Shown: positions 7,908-19,269 of the stretch, piece by piece
Layout: each line of letters opens with the position of its first letter
Numbering within the stretch: position 1 is the stretch's first letter
Assembly: GCA_039795165.1 (NCBI GenBank)
Contig: JBDKER010000011.1
Span: forward strand, 1-64,000
Source of the DNA: V1-33 sp039795165
GTDB lineage: Bacteria > Verrucomicrobiota > Verrucomicrobiia > Verrucomicrobiales > V1-33
Reading direction: 5' to 3'
Length of the DNA stretch: 64,000 nucleotides
Notes under the pieces: model-generated
Seen by the model: the letters and a program-made list of their open reading frames with translations, nothing else
What the model was told of the DNA's origin: nothing
The model's database searches: none
Position numbers and translations under genes: made by a program

Positions 7908-10340
7908 TCACGGATTTTCAGGCTTGGATTGTGCGCGGGCCGAAGCGCGGGAATCGGCGGAGCGGAGGAGGGTTTCGAGAAAAGCGAGTTTGAATGGACC
8001 AAACTCATCGCGGAGGCTGAGGGATCGTGAGAGCCATGAGGGGCCATGCGGTCCTGCTCCCATGAGCATGAAACTGAGATCAAGCTTGGTCTCTGGAATA
8101 ATTAGGCCTGGAAGGTCAATTTGCGGGAGCTGTTCACCGTGCCAGATGCCGCGGGCGAAGGTGCGGTCAATGTCGTCCGGGTCACCCTTTTCACCGGGGA
8201 GAGATCTGATGGAGAGCCGAACTTTGCCGTGGTGTGCGGCAATGAGGTAGCCAACGAGGTCACGCCGGTGAGCGTCTGGAGGACCAGACACGAGCCATGC
8301 GAGAGCGGATGCGAGTTCGTGCCGATAGCCGCGGCGGGAACATTGCCCGTTCGTCTTTCCGGACTTAGCCCAAAGGGTGTTAGCGCGTGCCTCGTCATTC
8401 CCGCGGAGCATGGTTTGAAAGACTGGATGGGCCTTACCGGCGTCATGCCAGCGGGCAGCCGTGAGCAAGGCCTCCCGAAATGGAATGATGGCGGCCATTT
8501 CGGAAGCTATGCAATCCATTTCAGCGACCACTTCGAAAGTGTGATCGTGGAGGCTTTGCCACTGGTGGTTGAACGTGAGTGGTTCATCATCGTGCGCTTC
8601 ACTTTCTCCGGTACCAGGATCATGACAGGCTGGTTGGTCTTTGGACTCGCCGGTCCAGCCTAGGCTAACGCTGTATCCACCGCTTTTGGAATCGATTAGA
8701 TAGACTCCACCCGGACGCGCGTTTTTGGCGGCTTCCCACAGCTCATCGAGAGCATTCCACCGCCATGCTCGGAGCTTATCGTTTTTTACGAACTTGGCAG
8801 CGTCGCCGATCGCTACACGGCAGAGTTCGTCGCGTTGTGGCGCTGGCGTTTCGGGGGATGGGACATCTCCAGCAACTTCGCGCCAGAAGAATTGCACGTC
8901 ATTGTCTTCGGAGTCACGGATGTATCTGGAAATATCGAGGTCCTGTCCGCAAATATCTGGAGTCGTATCGAACAGGTCAAGGAGATCGCGCCGGCGGATC
9001 ACCGGGCGGACGGCAGGATCTTCTGGCATCGCGATGGCGCTTAGTTCCCGGGGGCTGCCATCGGTGGCGAGTTTGAGCGATTCCCGTGCTTTGGTGAGGT
9101 CGGCTTCCTCGTAGGGCAGGCAGATGTTGTCCTTTGCGTCCTTTGGCTGGATATCGACCCAAAGGATCTCCGCGTCTTGACTTTCAGCACGGCGATTGCA
9201 CCGGCCCATGCGTTGCACGAGAGACGGCCACGGGGCGAGTTCGGTAACCAAGAGCTTTGCCGACACATCGACCCCGGCTTCGACGGCTTGGGTAGCGATA
9301 ACGATGCGGTCCCCTTCTCCGAAAAGCAGTTGCTCCTGGGCTGCGCGATCCTTTCCGCGGAAACGGGAATGCACCAACGCGACGCGGGAGGGGTCGTAGA
9401 GAGATTCTTTCGTTTTTTTGTCCCTCGTGGTGAGTGCAGAGAAGACTTCCTGTGCACGTGACACTCGATTGATGACGACAAGGGTCAAAGTGCCCGGTTG
9501 GTGCTTCTGGGCGATGATAGCAGCAAGCCTTCTTGGGTATTCAGCTTTCGATGCGGCGGAAAGCTGAATCTCGCAGCAGTCGATAGACTTTTTGGCCTCA
9601 TACAACTCGTGCGGGCGTCCACTGGATTTCTCGATGTCGCTCAAACCCAGACAAAGCCAGCCATCATGCGGCGGTAGATGATCCACAGTCGCGAGCCTCG
9701 CGCTGTCCATGGTGGCGCTCATCCACCAAGTAGGGCATTTAGTGACCGTCGGCCAAGTTGACCGGAATCCGTCCAACTGAGCACTGGTCTCAAGGCTGAC
9801 ACCCATTAACTGCGTCTCGTCCATGACCCAGAGGCAGTCATTATTGAGCAGGCCGAAGTGCATGGGCCAGCGGTAGCGGGACATGCCGTAACCCCGGTTG
9901 AGGGCTCGGGAGAGGAGCATGTCCTGCGTGCCGATAAGGATGGCGTTTTTTTCCGGGTAGATATCCCATTTGCCGGCGTCCTCCCCACCCATGAGGACGT
10001 GTACCTTGGCTGGGTCACTGCTGGCTGGCAGGACGGTATTTCTGATCCATTTCCGGGCCTCGTCTGCCGTTTGTTCCACAAGCGTCCTCATCGGCAGGCA
10101 GTAAACGAGCCGGCGCGGCCAATCCGGTGACCCTTTGTGGATCCGGTTCCAGAGCCACGCGAGGGTGACAGCGGCGGTTTTGCCAAGTCCCGTTGGGATG
10201 GAGATAAGTTGGGATTGGCAGGGCCCGGACTCATTGAACTCTCCGGAGGCGTCCGCATCTGGACCGCCGGCGATGCGGGATTGGTAGGCGTAGGGGGATT
10301 GGCCGTTGGTGGCTTGCTGGAAGAAGTCGCGGTAGGTCAT
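7908..10340 (-). CDS. cas3: Cas3 helicase-nuclease (helicase first, HD domain C-terminal)
   Basis: An 810-residue Cas3 that unwinds and degrades target DNA after recruitment by the effector. Helicase motifs in order: Walker A PTGLGKT (49-55), motif II DETQ (174-177), motif III SAT (208-210), and a later ATQAVEAGVDV ... QRMGRCNR block (motifs V-VI). The HD nuclease domain is C-terminal, with a WHDAGKAHP motif (His632-Asp633) and further His residues in RHELASALAW and AAHHGK. This helicase-then-HD order is the one found in type I-G. It is the first gene of the operon; upstream lie about 140 bp of ordinary sequence and then the hairpin-repeat cluster. All nuclease and ATPase motifs look intact. 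Confidence 0.95.
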   Translation of the reverse strand: MTYRDFFQQATNGQSPYAYQSRIAGGPDADASGEFNESGPCQSQLISIPTGLGKTAAVTLAWLWNRIHKGSPDWPRRLVYCLPMRTLVEQTADEARKWIRNTVLPASSDPAKVHVLMGGEDAGKWDIYPEKNAILIGTQDMLLSRALNRGYGMSRYRWPMHFGLLNNDCLWVMDETQLMGVSLETSAQLDGFRSTWPTVTKCPTWWMSATMDSARLATVDHLPPHDGWLCLGLSDIEKSSGRPHELYEAKKSIDCCEIQLSAASKAEYPRRLAAIIAQKHQPGTLTLVVINRVSRAQEVFSALTTRDKKTKESLYDPSRVALVHSRFRGKDRAAQEQLLFGEGDRIVIATQAVEAGVDVSAKLLVTELAPWPSLVQRMGRCNRRAESQDAEILWVDIQPKDAKDNICLPYEEADLTKARESLKLATDGSPRELSAIAMPEDPAVRPVIRRRDLLDLFDTTPDICGQDLDISRYIRDSEDNDVQFFWREVAGDVPSPETPAPQRDELCRVAIGDAAKFVKNDKLRAWRWNALDELWEAAKNARPGGVYLIDSKSGGYSVSLGWTGESKDQPACHDPGTGESEAHDDEPLTFNHQWQSLHDHTFEVVAEMDCIASEMAAIIPFREALLTAARWHDAGKAHPVFQTMLRGNDEARANTLWAKSGKTNGQCSRRGYRHELASALAWLVSGPPDAHRRDLVGYLIAAHHGKVRLSIRSLPGEKGDPDDIDRTFARGIWHGEQLPQIDLPGLIIPETKLDLSFMLMGAGPHGPSWLSRSLSLRDEFGPFKLAFLETLLRSADSRASARAQSKPENP

Positions 10341-10581
10341 GTTGCAGAGCCGGAGTCTGGAGGGAGGGGTTGGCCTGTGGCGGGGAGTTGGCCTTTCGAA
10401 AAAGTCGATGGGAGGAATTTCTGGAGGATCGTGAAGGAAATGACGTACCTCGTCAATTCATTTGGCGTGGGAAAATACGGAGATTTGGATCCCCGCAAAA
10501 GGCCAGACCTTTTGTCTGAGCTCCTGCCGGACGACAAATGCCCAGACCTCTTGTGAGATGACCGAACCTGCGACGAAAACG

Positions 10582-10799
10582 ACGAATCTCGACAAAAGGA
10601 CAGACCTTCTGTCACGGGGCGACAAACGGTCATGCAGACAAACGGACAGACCTTTTGTGTGGCCAGACCTTTTGTGAGAGGCTTTGACCAACGAATCTCG
10701 ACAAAAGGACAGACCTTCTGTCACGGGGCGACAAACGGTCATGCAGACAAACGGACAGACCTTTTGTGTGGCCAGACCTTTTGTGAGAGGCTTTGACCA
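10582..10799. repeat. Exact 109-bp tandem duplication within the hairpin cluster
   Basis: Bases 10582-10690 and 10691-10799 are identical, and the match extends 4 bases further (ACGA). Each copy holds three core hairpins. Perfect identity between copies, beside much more diverged units, indicates recent duplication. Larger imperfect duplications occur in the same cluster: about 10891-10957 resembles 11242-11308 (offset about 351 bp), and about 11066-11140 resembles 11575-11649 (offset about 509 bp, two mismatches noticed). Confidence 0.95.
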
Positions 10800-11729
10800 A
10801 CGATTGAAACGACGGACCCCCGCAAAAGGCCAGACCTTCTTTCAACGGAGGGGCGTCCGTACGTTCCGGTGATCCGACAATCGGACAGACCTTTTCGCGT
10901 CCTAAAACGACGGATCTCCGCAAAAGGACAGACCTTCTGCCAGAGCCTCGTGCCGACAAACGCCCAGACATCTTGTGAGCGGACCGAACCTGCGACGAAC
11001 ACGACGGATCCCGACAATAGGACAGACCTTTTCTCCCTAGCCTAGCCCTCCCCCCCTTTCGACGACAAATGGACAGACCTTTTGTGAGAGGCTTTGACCA
11101 ACGATTGAAACGATGGATCCCGACAGAAGGACAGACCTCTTGCATGAGCCTCGTGCCGACAAGTGCCCAGACCTCTTGTCAGCGGACCGAACCTGCGACG
11201 AAAACGACGGATCTCGACAGAAGGCCAGACCTTTTCTACCTCTTTTCGCGTCCTAAAACGACGGCCCCCCGCAAAAGGACAGGCCTTCTGCCAGAGCCTC
11301 GTGCCGACAAATGCCCAGACCTCTTGTCAGCGGACCGAACCCACGACGAAAACGACGAATCCCGACAGAAGGACAGACCTTTTGTCATGCGAGGCGACCC
11401 TGACGTTCCGGGAATGCAATAAATGGACAGACCTCTTGAGCGAGACCTCTTGAGCGTGCCGTTCCGGATTCAGACAAATGGCCAGACCTCTCGCGAAATG
11501 ACCGAACCCGTGACGAAAACGACGAATCTCGACAGAAGGCCAGACCTTTTCTACCTAGCCCTCCCCCCTCTTTCGACGACAAATGGACAGACCTATTGTG
11601 AGAGGCTTTGACCAACGATTGAAACGACGGATCCCGACAGAAGGACAGACCTTCTGCCATAGCTCTTGCGAGACCTCTGGCGGGAGGACAGAACCAACGA
11701 TTGCAACGACGGATCTCGACAGAAGGACA

Positions 11730-11761
11730 GACCACTTCGCTTCTCGACCACTTCGCTTCTC
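11730..11761. repeat. 16-bp tandem repeat at the right end of the hairpin cluster
   Basis: The unit GACCACTTCGCTTCTC occurs twice in direct tandem (11730-11745 and 11746-11761). It starts inside the last, degenerate core and marks the right boundary of the cluster. The next 186 bp up to the nuclease gene look like ordinary non-coding sequence with no motif I can name. Confidence 0.85.
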
Positions 11762-11947
11762 ATACGGATGGATGCTCCTTGGTTGCGCTCGTGAATGAGT
11801 TTTGTGAGTTGGGTTTTCGTGACCACAACCCAAGGCAACACACGCCACCCCGACCGGTGTTAAAGAGCGTGCTGCAGAGCGCGGCTTCCGTCCTGGGGAA
11901 CCACCCGCTCAGGGGTTCGTTCTAGTGGTCGTCGGGAGGACGGCGGA

Positions 11948-12688
11948 GTGGCCTGTCCGATGATTGGATTCTTGATTGCCGACGGTGCCGGGGCGATATC
12001 GCAGAGGATTTCTGCTGAGATGGATTCCACCCCTTCAATATCGCCTGTTTCGCCCGCTTACCCGATGCCGCCGTTTGAGAGTGTGTATGTCCTCACCAAT
12101 TCGGCCATGCCTGGGTTGGTGAAGATTGGGTTCACGACACAGACTGAGGCCAAGAGGCGAATTGATGGTCTCTACACGACGGGAGTGCCATTTCCGTTCA
12201 AGATTGAATTTGTCTGCCGGGTTCGGGATGCGGCGCGGGTCGAAGCGGCTTTGCATACCGCTTTTGGTCCACATCGGGTGAATCCGAGGCGCGAATTCTT
12301 CCAGATCGAGCCGGCGCAGGCGATTGCGATTCTGAAGCTGCTTCATGAGGAAGAGACTACTGACGAGGTGAATCGTCAGCCGCAGGAAGGCGAGGTGGAC
12401 GCGCAGTCGATTGCGGCGGCTGAGCAATTCAGCAGACGCCGCCCTAACCTGAATTTTGAGGAGATGGGCATTCCTATCGGTTCGGAACTCGTCTGTACTG
12501 CGAATGACACGACGGTCACTGTGGTGGAGCCGAGGAAAGTCAGGCTTGGCGATGAAGTCATGTCGCTGACTGCGGCCACCAAGCAGGTTCTGCAGATTGA
12601 CTATGCGGTCGCTCCCGCCGCCAACTGGACATTCAATGGGCGGCCTTTGCGGGAGATTTATAATGGGACCTATGTCCTTGCGGAATGA
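11948..12688 (+). CDS. GIY-YIG nuclease family protein (T5orf172/MUG113 type)
   Basis: A 246-residue protein with a GIY-YIG nuclease domain of the T5orf172/MUG113 group at about residues 45-120: SVYVLTNSAMPGLVKIGFT carries the two GIY-YIG-like strands (VYV and KIG), followed by basic residues (AKRRIDGL), a Glu-containing helix (RVEAALH, E99) and the REFFQI motif typical of the group. The C-terminal half has no known domain. The GTG start is chosen because a GGGAGGA ribosome site ends 7 bases upstream; an ATG at 12020 is the alternative and keeps the whole domain. Relatives occur in phages, mobile elements and chromosomes; the substrate is unknown. It is divergent from the cas operon and separated from it by the hairpin cluster. 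Confidence 0.8.
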   Translation: MACPMIGFLIADGAGAISQRISAEMDSTPSISPVSPAYPMPPFESVYVLTNSAMPGLVKIGFTTQTEAKRRIDGLYTTGVPFPFKIEFVCRVRDAARVEAALHTAFGPHRVNPRREFFQIEPAQAIAILKLLHEEETTDEVNRQPQEGEVDAQSIAAAEQFSRRRPNLNFEEMGIPIGSELVCTANDTTVTVVEPRKVRLGDEVMSLTAATKQVLQIDYAVAPAANWTFNGRPLREIYNGTYVLAE

Positions 12689-12732
12689 CCCGCGTCGGCT
12701 TCCGGGTGATCGCGGCATTGGCGAGTCTTGTG

Positions 12733-14121
12733 TTACTCTGCGGGAGTGAACTGGAGGGAGCCTTGGCCTTTGGGGAGGTTGATGCAGATGATGGCGGTTT
12801 TGCCGTCACGGCACCAGGTTCCTTCTGTGAGATGAGAGGTGTTGGGGACTTCGCGCAGGTTTTGGGGGATGCCTGCGGTGAGGGGGATTGCGAAGGTGAA
12901 ATCGGGGCAAGCGAACGGGGCTAGCCAGCGCAGTTGGCGTTCGGTTGCTGTCCATGCGGTCCGGGTGAGTTCGCGCGCAGCCCAGTAGCGGGCGATTTCG
13001 CTGAGTTTCATCCATTGGGTGCCGGGGAAGGCATCGCTCAGGCGGCGGGCGACTTCCTTGAGGATGCCGAAGCCGGTTTCGAGTCCGTTCCAGTAGATAC
13101 CGGTCCAGTGGCAGACCATGACGGCTGGCTCGCCGCGTGCGATGACCTCTGCGAGTCTTCCGCTTTGGCCGTCGCTGGTCAGGAAGGCATCGGCACCGGT
13201 GGGAACCGAGCAATCCCAGCCACCGGTCCAGTCGCCGGTGCAGCCGCGCACATGGACGACGCAGCGGGGGTCGTCGCTGTCGAGGCCGGAGACATTCTGG
13301 ACGAGCGGGGCGACGCTATCCGTTCCGCTGTCCGAAAGATCGCGGAAGTAGTGGGGGATCTCCGTCTGGAAGACATCGCGGCAGGATTCGAAGGTGGCGC
13401 GGGCCAGTTGTGGTCGCGCATCGCCACCGAAGCCGCCTGGTGTGGTGATGCCTTCGCAGTGCAGACCGGCGTTCCTGAGAATCGTGAGGGCGTAGCTCAG
13501 GTAGGCCGCGATTTCGTCGGCCGAGCGGCCACCGCACCAATTCCAGTTCTCCATGAACTTCCGGCTGACTTCCTGGTAGGGATGTCCGGTTTTGAGATTG
13601 ATGACGCGGGTGTGGGTAACCATCTCGGGATGGATGTCCCAGTTTGGCATGATGCGTTCCCGCACGAGGGCGAGGCTCGCGTTGAGTTCACTGCGCGTCC
13701 AGCCAGGCAGCCCGAGATCGATTCGTCCCACGCAGGCGGGGTATGGAACGATGCTGTACTTCCCTTTCACGCCATGCTCCGAAGACCAGTCTGCAAATTT
13801 CCTGACAAAGTCGTCCGGAATTTCATCGGGCCATTGGCGCCATGGGTACTGCTGGTATGAGCCTGGGTTGGCTTCCGCGAACTGGGGTATGGCGAACTTA
13901 TTGAGGTTCACGAGGCAGGTGGAGTCGTCGATGATGAGACTGACTGGCACCCGTGTGCGGGGATTGAGAATGGTTACGTCGGGGTCCTGAGCGGGGCGTT
14001 CCCCGGGCTCTTGGCCGAGCAATGGTTCCGCGAGGGACGCACCTAGCATGAGAGCGCTGGAACGGAGGAACTGCCTGCGGTTGGCAGAGCCATGCCATCG
14101 TCGGCTGCGGTTGACCTTCAT
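12733..14121 (-). CDS. Tat-exported protein, possibly polysaccharide-deacetylase-like
   Basis: A 462-residue protein with a twin-arginine signal (RRQFLRSSALMLGASL, R15-R16) for folded export. The mature part begins with RVPVSLIIDDST (Asp65-Asp66), which looks like the first strand of a NodB-type deacetylase barrel with its metal-binding Asp pair, and later His-containing segments (HPEMVTHTRVI, VMVCHWTGIYWNG) could complete such a site. I am not sure of the family; the deacetylase idea is an inference from the fold pattern. Its start overlaps the stop of the DUF1501 gene by 4 bp (ATGA), so it is the third gene of an exported-protein operon with the two genes upstream. Confidence 0.6.
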   Translation of the reverse strand: MKVNRSRRWHGSANRRQFLRSSALMLGASLAEPLLGQEPGERPAQDPDVTILNPRTRVPVSLIIDDSTCLVNLNKFAIPQFAEANPGSYQQYPWRQWPDEIPDDFVRKFADWSSEHGVKGKYSIVPYPACVGRIDLGLPGWTRSELNASLALVRERIMPNWDIHPEMVTHTRVINLKTGHPYQEVSRKFMENWNWCGGRSADEIAAYLSYALTILRNAGLHCEGITTPGGFGGDARPQLARATFESCRDVFQTEIPHYFRDLSDSGTDSVAPLVQNVSGLDSDDPRCVVHVRGCTGDWTGGWDCSVPTGADAFLTSDGQSGRLAEVIARGEPAVMVCHWTGIYWNGLETGFGILKEVARRLSDAFPGTQWMKLSEIARYWAARELTRTAWTATERQLRWLAPFACPDFTFAIPLTAGIPQNLREVPNTSHLTEGTWCRDGKTAIICINLPKGQGSLQFTPAE

Positions 14122-15557
14122 GCGAGTACTTCCTGCACGACGCGACCGTGGACATCGGTGAGCCGGAAATCGCGTCCCTGGAAGCGGTAGGTGAGGCGCT
14201 CGTGGGGAATTCCGAGCAGATGAAGAATGGTGGCCTGGAGGTCGTGGACGTGGACCTTGCCACTGGCGACCGAGAAGCCGAGGTCGTCAGTTTCACCATG
14301 GCTGAAGCCCTTCTTCACGCCGCCGCCTGCGAGGAATAGGGAGAAGGCATCGGGGAAGTGGTCGCGTCCGAGTGCGCTGCCACCGGCCGTGCGGCCTTCG
14401 CGGAAGGGAGTGCGTCCGAATTCACCGCCCCAGACGATGAGGGTATCATCGAGCAGACCGCGCTGGCGCAGGTCGCGGATGAGGGCAGCGACTGGTTTGT
14501 CCGTGCGGCGCATTTTTTCCGTGAGGCCGTCCCGGATGTCCTCGCCTGCGCCGGTGCCATGGAAGTCCCATCCCCAATCGAAGAGGTGCACGAAGCGGAC
14601 GCCCTGTTCCACGAGCCGGCGTGCCAGCAGGCAATTGTTGGCGAAGCTGGAATCACCGGGAACAGCTCCGTAATCCTCGAGCGTCTTCGCGGATTCACGG
14701 GATATGTCCATGACTTCGGGGACACTCGCCTGCATGCGGTAGGCCAGTTCGTACTGAGCGATGCGGGTCGAGGTTTCCGGGTGACCGAAATCGGCGGCCT
14801 GCTGTTCATTGAGGTCGCGCAGGGCGTCGAGTGTCTGCCTGCGCAGAGTCCGGTCCATGCCTGGGGGATCGCTCACGTAGAGGACGGGATCGCCCTTGGA
14901 ACGGCACTGCACGCCCTGGTAGACCGATGGAATGAAGCCGGTACCCCAGCAGCTCTGGCCCCCACTGGGCTGCACGCCACTGCTGATGAGGACGACAAAG
15001 CCCGGCAGATTCGCATTCTCGGAACCGAGACCGTAGGTGACCCACGATCCCATGGAAGGGCGGCCCTGGCGTGGCGAGCCGGTGAACAGGAGGAGTTCCG
15101 CGGGAGCGTGATTGAACTGTTCCGTGAACATCGATTTGATGACACACATTTCGCCTGCGACCGACTGGAAGTTAGGGACGGCATCGGACATCCAGATACC
15201 GCCTTCGGCGTGCTGGCTGAAGGTTCGGGGAGTTCCCATGAGTTTGGGGACTCCGCTTGTGAAGGCGAAGGTTTTGCCCTTCACGAAGGCGTCCGGGGCG
15301 TCCTGACCGTTCCGCTTCACGAGTTCCGGTTTATAATCGAAGATATCGAGGTGGGGCGGGCCGCCTGACATGTGCAGGTAGATCACCCGCTTCACGCGGC
15401 CGAAGGAAGGAGCCGGCTTTGGAGCAAGGGGATCACTGACAGCCTGCGCGCGGCCGCTCAGTGCTTCCATGGCGATGGCTCCGAGGCTGAACTGTCCGGC
15501 GCTGCGGAGGAAGTGGCGTCGGGTCTGATGCTGGATGCGCTGGAGATGGATATTCAT
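14118..15557 (-). CDS. DUF1501 (sulfatase-like) Tat-exported protein
   Basis: This 479-residue protein belongs to DUF1501, an alkaline-phosphatase-like family abundant in Planctomycetes and Verrucomicrobia. A twin-arginine signal (TRRHFLRSAGQFSLGA, R13-R14) precedes the mature domain, which opens with VIYLHMSGGPPHLDIFDYKPEL. Later segments (FNHAPAELLLFTGSPRQGRPSMGSW, and WGGEFGRTPF with GRDHFPDAFS) carry the Asp/His residues typical of metal-binding sites in the superfamily. The substrate is unknown. It lies 6 bp downstream of the DUF1549/DUF1553 cytochrome gene; these two families are almost always adjacent in this phylum and presumably act together in the periplasm. Confidence 0.92.
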   Translation of the reverse strand: MNIHLQRIQHQTRRHFLRSAGQFSLGAIAMEALSGRAQAVSDPLAPKPAPSFGRVKRVIYLHMSGGPPHLDIFDYKPELVKRNGQDAPDAFVKGKTFAFTSGVPKLMGTPRTFSQHAEGGIWMSDAVPNFQSVAGEMCVIKSMFTEQFNHAPAELLLFTGSPRQGRPSMGSWVTYGLGSENANLPGFVVLISSGVQPSGGQSCWGTGFIPSVYQGVQCRSKGDPVLYVSDPPGMDRTLRRQTLDALRDLNEQQAADFGHPETSTRIAQYELAYRMQASVPEVMDISRESAKTLEDYGAVPGDSSFANNCLLARRLVEQGVRFVHLFDWGWDFHGTGAGEDIRDGLTEKMRRTDKPVAALIRDLRQRGLLDDTLIVWGGEFGRTPFREGRTAGGSALGRDHFPDAFSLFLAGGGVKKGFSHGETDDLGFSVASGKVHVHDLQATILHLLGIPHERLTYRFQGRDFRLTDVHGRVVQEVLA

Positions 15558-15563
15558 GGTCGT

Positions 15564-19019
<3,456 letters not shown>

Positions 19020-19212
19020 GATCGGAATGAAAGCGCCGGGGGCACCTTGTCCCCCCCAGCACTTACGATCGTGCCCGGAGAGTTCTTCGCACTCAATGAA
19101 ATTTACCTGAACCGACGGGGTCCGCCCGGATCCGGTGCGGCCGACCGTGCCGTGACTGACCGGCGAGCCTGACTCCCGTGAGCCCGCAGCCGCTTCGCCT
19201 CTCCGCGAACGG

Positions 19213-19248
19213 AAACGGCCGCCCCCGTGAGCACGGGAACGGCCGTTT
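19213..19248 (-). terminator. Hairpin downstream of the LamG-repeat gene, terminator-like
   Basis: AAACGGCCG (19213-19221) pairs with CGGCCGTTT (19240-19248), with an inner CCCGT/ACGGG stem around a GAGC loop. It lies 22 bp beyond the stop codon of the minus-strand gene ending at 19270. Read on the minus strand the stem ends in TTT then CCG, so the T tract is short; it may be a weak intrinsic terminator or a transcript-stabilising hairpin. Confidence 0.65.
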
Positions 19249-19269
19249 CTTTCAGGTCCCCCAAATCGA

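Larger units (their letters stand above)
10480..11761. repeat. Cluster of about 25 short hairpin-forming repeats upstream of the cas operon
   Basis: This 1.28-kb stretch has no credible gene; open frames on both strands are short, overlap and consist of repeat translations. It is built from a core whose left arm is close to ACAAAAGG or ACAGAAGG, a centre close to ACAGA, and a right arm close to CCTTTTGT or CCTTCTGC, so that the arms pair. CAGACC-type core centres lie at 10504, 10543, 10601, 10647, 10664, 10710, 10756, 10773, 10831, 10886, 10929, 11023, 11074, 11132, 11168, 11226, 11316, 11374, 11428, 11483, 11541, 11588, 11646 and 11728, with variants near 10965 (CAGACA), 11280 (CAGGCC) and 11442. 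A spacing of 58 bp recurs at least eight times; 36, 46, 54-55 and 17 bp also recur. Shared linkers include TGAGAGGCTTTGACCAACGA and CCTCGTGCCGACAA. Function unknown. Confidence 0.93.

Noticed and set aside
10630..11145. 171-codon frame and similar short frames in the hairpin cluster
   Set aside because: They translate the repeats themselves, have counterparts in several frames, and lack a ribosome site or domain; the region is better treated as non-coding repeats.
10480..11761. Hairpin cluster as a second CRISPR array
   Set aside because: Repeats are imperfect, spacing varies from 17 to over 80 bp, and inter-repeat sequences are themselves repeated, unlike unique spacers. The shared AAAAGG/CCTTTT string with the real CRISPR repeat is too short to imply homology.
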